Shown in pieces: positions 21,212 to 25,397 of a stretch of DNA of 25,397 nucleotides; positions within the stretch are counted from its first letter, which is position 1, and each line of letters begins with the position of its first letter. Source of the DNA: a virus; IMG/VR virus record IMGVR_UViG_3300048113_000529, positions 1-25,397 of that record. One strand, written 5' to 3'. The notes below the pieces were generated by a model. That model ran no database searches. It saw only the letters and a program-made list of their open reading frames with translations, and was not told the origin of the DNA. Both the position numbers and the translations under genes were made by a program.

Positions 21212-21507
21212 CAGTATTCTTACTAGGGAATTAGGGTGAAAGATAGACCGCCTCGCTATACAATCAGCTACAGAGTAGCACCTCAGTTTTGCTTTTTATC
21301 GGGGAAAGGGAATAAACAAAATACCTACCTAAAACAAACCCTGACAAGATAGGTACTGTCAGACCCCTAACACCATACACTTTAGACAGCACTTGTTAGG
21401 TAGGCTGTGCCAGTACTTCCGCGAGATCAAGACACCAAAGGATTAACTATCACTCAAGCATTGCTACTGGACTTCTCAGATTGGTACTTGCCCAATCTCT
21501 ATTTAAT
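21187..21507 (-). ncRNA. Candidate structured non-coding RNA, about 320 nt
   Basis: Bounded by a perfect promoter (21514-21542) and a strong terminator (21187-21211), with no ORF longer than a few codons between. The predicted transcript starts with a hairpin AGATTGG/CCAATCT (21478-21498, 7-base loop). A 9-bp long-range stem CCTACCTAA/TTAGGTAGG joins 21396-21404 to 21324-21332, enclosing a hairpin CTGACA/TGTCAG (21341-21362). A second pairing of CTGTC with GACAG (around 21356-21389) competes with that hairpin. It may be a trans-acting RNA or a leader; the family is unknown. Confidence 0.6.
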
Positions 21508-21513
21508 ACAAGT

Positions 21514-21542
21514 ATTATACGCAGATTTAACCAAAGTGTCAA
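21514..21542 (-). promoter_or_regulatory. Perfect consensus promoter without downstream ORF
   Basis: TTGACA (21537-21542), 17 bases, TATAAT (21514-21519). It begins just after the stop of the 21546 gene and leads into the candidate RNA. Confidence 0.88.
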
Positions 21543-21545
21543 GAA

Positions 21546-21836
21546 TTATTTTTCTGTACCTGTCAAATATTCTATATTTTTACCGCGTAGGTCGTAATAT
21601 TCCTTGTCAGTTAGTTCGGTTTTTAACTCTGCAATATCTTCCTTAATTTCTTCTAATAACTGCTGTGCTTCCGCAACGGGTGAGATGTCCTTCACATCTT
21701 CTAGCTCTGCACAAATAGTCTCGATGTGAAAGGGATCAAGATCCCAGCAAGCATCAATAGCTTCATCTTCGCTGTTAGCCTCCACTTCGTAGCAGTGTAT
21801 CTCTACGACTCTATATTCGATTTCGTACTTGGGCAT
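21546..21836 (-). CDS. Small acidic hypothetical protein
   Basis: 96 residues, TTAGGAGG before ATG 21836. The first part is a ferredoxin-like strand-helix pattern: YEIEYRVVEIHCYEVEANSE, then DEAIDACWDLDPF (the pattern of small phage proteins that end strand two with EANSEDEAI). The C-terminal half is a coiled-coil-like acidic helix (AEAQQLLEEIKEDIAELKTE). No assigned function. Confidence 0.8.
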   Translation of the reverse strand: MPKYEIEYRVVEIHCYEVEANSEDEAIDACWDLDPFHIETICAELEDVKDISPVAEAQQLLEEIKEDIAELKTELTDKEYYDLRGKNIEYLTGTEK

Positions 21837-21837
21837 C

Positions 21838-21927
21838 TTAGCCTCCTAATAGCATAATAAATAAAGGAAAAGAGAATAGCGTGGCTACAAACCACGCTAG
21901 TCCATTGTATCGCTCTGCTACTGACAT
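21838..21927 (-). CDS. 29-residue single-TM peptide
   Basis: MSVAERYNGLAWFVATLF followed by SFPLFIMLLGG. Its ATG overlaps the HTH stop as TAATG and its end carries the ribosome site of the next gene. The frame also contains a 7-bp hairpin (21878-21898). It may be real or a translated attenuator. Confidence 0.5.
   Translation of the reverse strand: MSVAERYNGLAWFVATLFSFPLFIMLLGG
21878..21898 (-). terminator. Stem-loop after HTH gene, possible attenuator
   Basis: Minus-strand AGCGTGG, 7-base loop, CCACGCT, then ATTCTCTTTT, about 30 bases after the stop of the 21927-22256 gene. Confidence 0.5.
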
Positions 21928-22256
21928 TATCGTGCCTGAATAAGAGCAAGTAGGTTTTGCAGATCAGCTTTAGAAGCCTTCTCAAGAGTAGGGAAACCTC
22001 CCTGAGCACCAAGCTCAGTCTGAATCTCAGCTACAATCTCTGCTTTGCGTACTACTGGAGTACCAGTTTTAGTTACTCGTGGAGCTGCAACATAAACACC
22101 TTCGCGTACTAGCTTTGCAACGATTGAACGAGTGCTTTTGTTGAACTCAGACGCTAGTTTTGCAACTGTGTCTTTTGTTGGGTTATCTTGGTAGTCAGCA
22201 ACCATTGCGTCAACCATTTCGTCAGTGTAGTTAGGGGTTCTTTTTACTTCAGTCAT
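21927..22256 (-). CDS. HTH DNA-binding protein, paralogue of 20132-20452
   Basis: 109 residues from ATG 22256 behind GGGAGAAAA; a longer frame would run through the promoter at 22302. The N-terminal HTH is TVAKLASEFNKSTRSIVAKL followed by VREGVYV; the C-terminal unit ends LEKASKADLQNLLALIQ. The two units are joined by a basic Pro/Thr linker (APRVTKTGTPVVRKAEIV). Probably an abundant DNA-binding protein. Confidence 0.85.
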   Translation of the reverse strand: MTEVKRTPNYTDEMVDAMVADYQDNPTKDTVAKLASEFNKSTRSIVAKLVREGVYVAAPRVTKTGTPVVRKAEIVAEIQTELGAQGGFPTLEKASKADLQNLLALIQAR

Positions 22257-22301
22257 ATTTTTTCTCCCGAAAAATTTGGTTAATGTCGATTTAATACAAG
22301 T

Positions 22302-22330
22302 ATTATACGCGGTTGTGAGTGTTCTGTCAA
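22302..22330 (-). promoter_or_regulatory. Perfect consensus promoter for HTH gene
   Basis: TTGACA (22325-22330), 17 bases, TATAAT (22302-22307), starting 4 bases from the stop of the upstream gene. Confidence 0.88.
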
Positions 22331-22333
22331 GAA

Positions 22334-22606
22334 CTATTTCACCTCTTTTGGCAACCATTCCCAAAAGAATTCGTCACCATTTACCATGTCGATAACTTCC
22401 TCGTCATCTAACTCCCAGTCGTCCTCAATGTCGCCATTGTCGTAAAGTTCGTCACGCCACTGGTAGATCTGAGCTTCAAACTGCTCTTTAGTGTAGAACT
22501 CAAACTCGCCATCAGCGATATTAAATGCTACAACATCAGGTAGCTCAGGAGCTTTAGTAAGTTCACCTTTAGGGTCGTGTAGTACGCCGTTCATCCAGTA
22601 TGCCAT
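22334..22606 (-). CDS. Small acidic hypothetical protein
   Basis: 90 residues, GAGG before ATG 22606. AYWMNGVLHDPKGELTKAPE, a middle with FNIADGEFEFYTKEQFEAQI, and a very acidic C-terminal third (DNGDIEDDWELDDEEVIDM) ending WEWLP. Strong negative charge and aromatic residues would suit a DNA-mimic or a protein inhibitor, but this is speculation. It is transcribed alone from the 22652 promoter. Confidence 0.8.
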   Translation of the reverse strand: MAYWMNGVLHDPKGELTKAPELPDVVAFNIADGEFEFYTKEQFEAQIYQWRDELYDNGDIEDDWELDDEEVIDMVNGDEFFWEWLPKEVK

Positions 22607-22651
22607 GTCAATTTCCTCAAATGTTTGGTTGTTTTTTTAATTTATGCGTGT

Positions 22652-22680
22652 ATTATACGTGGAGTTAAGTACCTTGTCAA
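22652..22680 (-). promoter_or_regulatory. Perfect consensus promoter at the edge of the repeat array
   Basis: TTGACA (22675-22680), 17 bases, TATAAT (22652-22657), driving the 22334-22606 gene. Confidence 0.88.
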
Positions 22681-22788
22681 ATGTTTTTTAAGCAATTGTC
22701 GAAAATAAACGCAACTTAATTCCGGGGGGCCGGACACGACCTCGGCGTGTCAAGAATTATTTGCCCAAATTGTCAAAAATTATCATAA

Positions 22789-22817
22789 ATTATATCGCAC
22801 CCGCCCAGGTTTGTCAA
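22789..22817 (-). promoter_or_regulatory. Perfect consensus promoter, leftward, inside the array
   Basis: TTGACA (22812-22817), 17 bases, TATAAT (22789-22794). Two further TTGACA copies lie downstream at 22771-22776 and 22748-22753, 23 bases apart, without good -10 partners. Confidence 0.75.
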
Positions 22818-22863
22818 GACTAGACTTAATTTGCCCGAATTTGCAGCAACTCGCAAAAAGTAC

Positions 22864-22893
22864 TTGACAGCGCAAGCTGGAGTACTGTATAAT
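22864..22893 (+). promoter_or_regulatory. Promoter of repeat module I, first copy
   Basis: TTGACA (22864-22869), 18 bases, TATAAT (22888-22893) on the plus strand, with no gene downstream on that strand inside the window. Confidence 0.7.
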
Positions 22894-22957
22894 CGGCGCC
22901 ATTTTGAGCAAGACTTGACCAAACGGCATTTAATTGGTGCCCGGTCACAAAAAAGAC

Positions 22958-22986
22958 TTGACAAGTTCGCTCGCGTACTGTAAAAT
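22958..22986 (+). promoter_or_regulatory. Promoter of repeat module I, second copy
   Basis: TTGACA (22958-22963), 17 bases, TAAAAT (22981-22986). Shares GTACTGTA and AATCGGCGC with the first copy. Confidence 0.6.
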
Positions 22987-23202
22987 CGGCGCGGAGCATC
23001 CGACGCAAATCGTCGTCGTACTACTACTGGCGCGAGCGCGCCGATTTGTCAACCTCTTTGCTGAAAAAAAGACTTGACCATTTGGTGGCAATTCGGTCAC
23101 ACGTTTTTGAGGCCCATACAAAATAATCGTTGACGTACTACTGGCGCCCCCGCGCCAAAAATTTTTGTCAAGACCTGCTCAACAAATAATTTTTCTTGAG
23201 GC

Positions 23203-23231
23203 AAAAAAAAATGTTCCACATGGAACATTTT
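23203..23231 (-). terminator. Intrinsic terminator of the PPK2 operon, parS-like sequence
   Basis: Minus-strand AAAATGTTCC, 4-base loop, GGAACATTTT, continuing to nine T residues. It lies 40 bases after the PPK2 stop. The core TGTTCCACATGGAACA also differs from the ParB site consensus TGTTNCACGTGNAACA only in the centre. Confidence 0.75.
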
Positions 23232-23252
23232 ACGGGTCTACAGCCAGGCCAG

Positions 23253-23279
23253 GCTAAATGAGAATGGTTCTCATTTAGC
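23253..23279. repeat. 12-bp perfect inverted repeat over the PPK2 stop codon
   Basis: GCTAAATGAGAA, TGG, TTCTCATTTAGC. The right arm contains the last codons and the TGA of the PPK2 gene. No T tract follows on either strand; it may protect the mRNA 3' end in series with the terminator. The AATGAGAA...TTCTCATT core resembles a Fur box, probably by chance. Confidence 0.75.
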
Positions 23280-23888
23280 TAAATAATTATTTAAGCGCGT
23301 TATAAATTCCAATCTGCCCGCTTTTTTATCGTCATAATTTACAGAGTGCCATTTTCCGCAATTATTAAATACAGTCTCTTTTGCAATTGTATATTCATCA
23401 TATTGCGCAATCGCTTTTTTGTCGTTCGGTGACATTTTCCAATATTTTAGCGGTGATAATTCGCGTTCCGTCAGTCGAGAGATTTGTTCGCGCTCCGAGA
23501 TTGAGAGCCACATTTTTATAAAAGTAACATTTTGGGATTTCTCCCAATCTAAAACCCTAGCCATAAAATTGCGATATTGTTTATCAGAACACCAGTTATT
23601 GATTTTTTGGCACATTGCGCGAGAATACCACGACCGATCATAAAAAACAATTTGACCCTGCTGAGGCATTTTGTCTGCCCAATAGCCTAGCCAGTTAGCC
23701 ATTACCGATGGGCTAGGTTTATTTGATAGGCAAACGCTAAACCATGCCGGATTTAGATATTGCGTCAATTCGCGGATAGTACCAGATTTTCCGGCCGAGT
23801 CCCGGCCTTCTAAAATAACAGCAATTGGCTTGCTGTTATTTTCTGCCAGTTTGTTCAGTCTAGCTTGCTGAGTTTCTAAAGCGTTCAT
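23271..23888 (-). CDS. PPK2-family polyphosphate kinase
   Basis: 205 residues. The three PPK2 signatures are in order: Walker A ILEGRDSAGKSGTIRELT (about 26-43), Walker B FYDRSWYSRA (about 82-91), and the lid/C-terminal part LKYWKMSPNDKKAI (about 146-159), then a YDDKKAGRLEFI block. PPK2 enzymes transfer phosphate between polyphosphate and nucleotides, often making NDP/NTP from NMP/NDP. Lengths above about 230 are usual, so this is a compact, single-domain form. Subclass cannot be told. Its ATG overlaps the exonuclease stop as ATGA. In a phage it could draw on host polyphosphate for nucleotides. Confidence 0.9.
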   Translation of the reverse strand: MNALETQQARLNKLAENNSKPIAVILEGRDSAGKSGTIRELTQYLNPAWFSVCLSNKPSPSVMANWLGYWADKMPQQGQIVFYDRSWYSRAMCQKINNWCSDKQYRNFMARVLDWEKSQNVTFIKMWLSISEREQISRLTERELSPLKYWKMSPNDKKAIAQYDEYTIAKETVFNNCGKWHSVNYDDKKAGRLEFITRLNNYLAK

Positions 23889-24604
23889 TTAGTTTTGCTC
23901 CCGTGAATATTTTTGTCATTTTCAACCGCGCGATCCTGAACCAATCGCCAAGGTTGTGCATTTACCTTGCCGTATGGTACGCGTTTTTTCTGAGCAAAGC
24001 AAGAGGCGAGAATTTGAGTCTCAATAATCGCATCGCTGAGGGCAGTATGATCCTCAATAAAATCGGGATTGTTGCTAGTGTATCGGTAGCAAAATTCCGC
24101 ACCAGTCTTGATGTTGCCAGCAGGCGAAACCCAACCATTTGCGCGAGCCAGTTTTTTGTAGGTTTTTTGGGAAAGTTTAGTCTCGCAAGCGAATTGCCAA
24201 ATATCGAGAACCTGCAAACCAGAAGGGCAAACTGGTGAGCCGTCACCTAATAGCGCGTTTGTTGAGCGCATAACGCGCAGATCAAAACCGGCATTGTATG
24301 CGCTGATAGTCGAAATATTAAATTCTGCAATATCAGCGCGTATCTGATCAACAATAGTTTGCCAGTTTTCCAAACGCACCAAGCCATCATCTAGCATCGG
24401 GGCATAATGGGTAAACATTTTTTTGGCATAAAATGCGCCCATCATGCGGCTTGCATCAGTGAAAATCTCGCGCACCAGTGCGTTATAGGTTTTGTAGATA
24501 GTGCCATGCTTGTCGCAGATGGTATAGCCAACATCATAAACCGAACCGCTGAGATCACAAGTTTCAGTATCTAGCACCATAAAAACATTTTTTGAAATAG
24601 TCAT
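23885..24604 (-). CDS. DEDDh 3'-5' exonuclease
   Basis: 239 residues of a DnaQ/RNase T-like fold. Motif I is MVLDTET (D-x-E, about 9-15), motif II is YNAGFD (about 103-108), and motif III is EDHTALSDAII (H...D, about 183-193). The C-terminal ~40 residues are basic and unrelated. It may trim DNA or RNA ends and supply nucleoside monophosphates, which the adjacent PPK2 could rephosphorylate (inference). One base separates it from the HAD gene. Confidence 0.93.
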   Translation of the reverse strand: MTISKNVFMVLDTETCDLSGSVYDVGYTICDKHGTIYKTYNALVREIFTDASRMMGAFYAKKMFTHYAPMLDDGLVRLENWQTIVDQIRADIAEFNISTISAYNAGFDLRVMRSTNALLGDGSPVCPSGLQVLDIWQFACETKLSQKTYKKLARANGWVSPAGNIKTGAEFCYRYTSNNPDFIEDHTALSDAIIETQILASCFAQKKRVPYGKVNAQPWRLVQDRAVENDKNIHGSKTK

Positions 24605-25078
24605 TTATCCGATTCCCTGTAGTTTAGAATTTAATTGTACAGCATTTTTCGTTCGAATGCCAAGCTTTTCGGCCATTTCCAAAACGCCTAAATTGTCATC
24701 ATAAAAAACCGCATTACGCGCCCATCTTGCAAGAGGCTGATCTTTGAAATAATTAAACAGCAATTCCCTTTTTAAATCAGCATCGCCATCAGTGCAACCC
24801 ATTGGGCGAGATAAGATAGCTTCGGCCTTTAGATCATGGTGCGCTAAAAAAGCGTAGTCATGGACAGATAAAACGCGAGCAGTGCAAACAATAACAGTGT
24901 GCCCAGAGCGATAAGCCGAGCGCATCAAACGCGCCAGAGGTAGCAATTTATCAGCAAAGATTTTTTGCCGAGTGCAGTTGTCGATCCAGTGATCCAGATC
25001 AAGCGATCCATCAGCGCGAGTCAGTTGGCGGTGGCTTGAGTCGATCACAGTGTGATCTAAGTCAAAAATGTAAATCAT
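24605..25078 (-). CDS. HAD-superfamily phosphatase
   Basis: 157 residues. HAD motif I is FDLDHTVID (nucleophile D6, acid D8), motif II is VIVCTAR (Thr about 96), motif IV is FYDDN (about 125-129). A Lys in the LKAEAI or DLKREL region is motif III. The lack of a large cap and the early DHWIDN segment recall polynucleotide-kinase-type 3'-phosphatases and phage 5'-nucleotidases. Substrate unknown; end repair or nucleotide dephosphorylation fits its place next to an exonuclease. GGGAG precedes ATG 25078. Confidence 0.9.
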   Translation of the reverse strand: MIYIFDLDHTVIDSSHRQLTRADGSLDLDHWIDNCTRQKIFADKLLPLARLMRSAYRSGHTVIVCTARVLSVHDYAFLAHHDLKAEAILSRPMGCTDGDADLKRELLFNYFKDQPLARWARNAVFYDDNLGVLEMAEKLGIRTKNAVQLNSKLQGIG

Positions 25079-25081
25079 GGT

Positions 25082-25273
25082 TTACGCTCCCATGTTGGCG
25101 GCAAACCCGCCAATGCTGATTAAATTTAAAATGGTTAGATTGTGCATTCCCGCGTTCACAGATTGAATGGTCAATAACACCAGCCCGCAGATAGCGACAG
25201 GGATCACCAGAGTAAAGGCAAAAATTGCCATTAGCACCGCGCCTAAATATCCAGAGTAATCGTAAATGTTCAT
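25082..25273 (-). CDS. Small two-TM membrane protein
   Basis: 63 residues, AAGGA upstream of ATG 25273. Almost wholly hydrophobic: YLGAVLMAIFAFTLVIPVAI with CGLVLLTI, a short polar turn (QSVNAGMHNL), then TILNLISIGGFAANMGA. The spacing loosely recalls PQ-loop or SemiSWEET-type half transporters, but no PQ motif is present. First gene of the PPK2 operon, three bases from the HAD gene. Confidence 0.7.
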   Translation of the reverse strand: MNIYDYSGYLGAVLMAIFAFTLVIPVAICGLVLLTIQSVNAGMHNLTILNLISIGGFAANMGA

Positions 25274-25292
25274 AAAAAATTATCCTTTGTTT

Positions 25293-25330
25293 GAGGCATG
25301 AGTATATCATGCCTCGCCCATAAAATGCAA
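25293..25330 (-). promoter_or_regulatory. Promoter with operator-like palindrome for the PPK2 operon
   Basis: TTGCAT (25325-25330), 18 bases, TATACT (25301-25306) on the minus strand. The -10 element lies within a perfect 9-bp inverted repeat GAGGCATGA-TATAC-TCATGCCTC (25293-25315), a likely repressor or activator site. This promoter is weaker than the TTGACA/TATAAT class elsewhere. Confidence 0.6.
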
Positions 25331-25333
25331 CCC

Positions 25334-25397
25334 TTATTTAAGATTGCTCAATAATTTATTTAGAGCCGATCCGGTGGCCTTTTCTAGTCCGTCTAGC
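25334..25397 (-). CDS. C-terminal end of an upstream gene
   Basis: Only the last 20 codons are in the window, reading LDGLEKATGSALNKLLSNLK and then TAA. The helical, Leu-spaced pattern looks coding; identity cannot be told. Confidence 0.5.
   Translation of the reverse strand, partial: LDGLEKATGSALNKLLSNLK

Larger units (their letters stand above)
22681..23202. repeat. Non-coding array of repeated promoter-like modules
   Basis: About 520 bases without a credible gene, mixing very A/T-rich and G/C-rich blocks. At least ten TTGAC(A) elements occur, on both strands. Three module types occur twice each, in order I-II-I-III-II-III: I (22864-22899, 22958-22992) TTGACA then GTACTGTA(T/A)AATCGGCGC; II (22912-22949, 23071-23101) GACTTGACCA then CGGTCACA; III (23018-23052, 23135-23171) GTACTAC, a G/C palindrome (GGCGCG-AG-CGCGCC or TGGCGC-CCCC-GCGCCA), then TTTGTCAA. 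A hairpin GACACG/CGTGTC lies at 22733-22751. Candidate replication origin or control region. Confidence 0.75.

Noticed and set aside
22773-23008. Two overlapping ORFs of 60-63 codons on the minus strand in the array
   Set aside because: They cover repeated promoter elements in different frames, have no ribosome site and a cysteine/arginine-rich random composition.
23100-23222. Minus-strand ORF of about 41 codons starting MWNIFFLPQE within the repeat array
   Set aside because: It starts inside the terminator hairpin, lacks a ribosome site and runs across repeat modules; chance frame.
23256-23276. Fur box-like AATGAGAATGGTTCTCATT
   Set aside because: It lies over a stop codon at the end of an operon, not at a promoter, and is better explained as part of a 12-bp RNA hairpin.
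1-25397. CRISPR arrays, insertion sequences, integrase or attachment sites
   Set aside because: No regularly spaced repeats with unique spacers, no transposase or recombinase motifs and no tRNA-type att sequence were found on either strand.

Overview
The window is part of the genome of a lytic-type tailed bacteriophage. Genes are tightly packed and often overlap by 1-20 bases. There is a phage replication set, a lysis cassette ending in a two-protein (Rz/Rz1-type) spanin that implies a Gram-negative host, and many short genes of unknown function. No capsid, tail, packaging, integrase or tRNA gene is visible. Several parts recall T5-like phages: a Family A DNA polymerase, separate primase and helicase, an NAD+-dependent DNA ligase split into two genes, a PC4-like protein, a multi-repeat DNA-binding protein, and strong consensus sigma70-type promoters. 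The T5 kinship is inferred from gene content only.

Layout. (1) 1-14312, minus strand: a partial unknown gene, DNA polymerase, primase, helicase, a D5-like DNA-binding protein, the two ligase genes, a PC4-like protein, two regulators, nucleotide-metabolism genes (MazZ-like, ThyX, MazG-like), then the lysis cassette (candidate holin, GH24 lysozyme, i-spanin, o-spanin), a degenerate M15-like protein and a glutaredoxin. (2) 14313-14529: divergent promoters. (3) 14530-19535, plus strand: about 20 small genes, including a ribosomal protein bS21 homologue, a metallopeptidase-like protein, a second NTP pyrophosphohydrolase, a DUF1289 protein and several small membrane proteins. (4) 19536-20045: a gene-less gap between convergent clusters. 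(5) 20045-22680, minus strand: small genes including three HTH proteins, two of them close paralogues, and a promoter-to-terminator unit without an ORF that looks like a structured RNA. (6) 22681-23202: a non-coding array of repeated modules rich in TTGACA elements on both strands. (7) 23203-25397, minus strand: an operon of different base composition with a PPK2-family kinase, a DEDD exonuclease, a HAD phosphatase and a small membrane protein, behind a promoter carrying a perfect palindrome.

How it works together. At least a dozen near-perfect TTGACA-17-TATAAT promoters sit between genes, so host RNA polymerase probably reads most of the region. ThyX, the pyrophosphohydrolase-like proteins, glutaredoxin and PPK2 would adjust nucleotide pools for the replication proteins. 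bS21 may bias host ribosomes.

The most unusual points are the six-module repeat array at 22.86-23.17 kb, the candidate structured RNA at 21.19-21.51 kb, the bS21 gene behind an apparently leaderless HTH gene, and the PPK2 operon.
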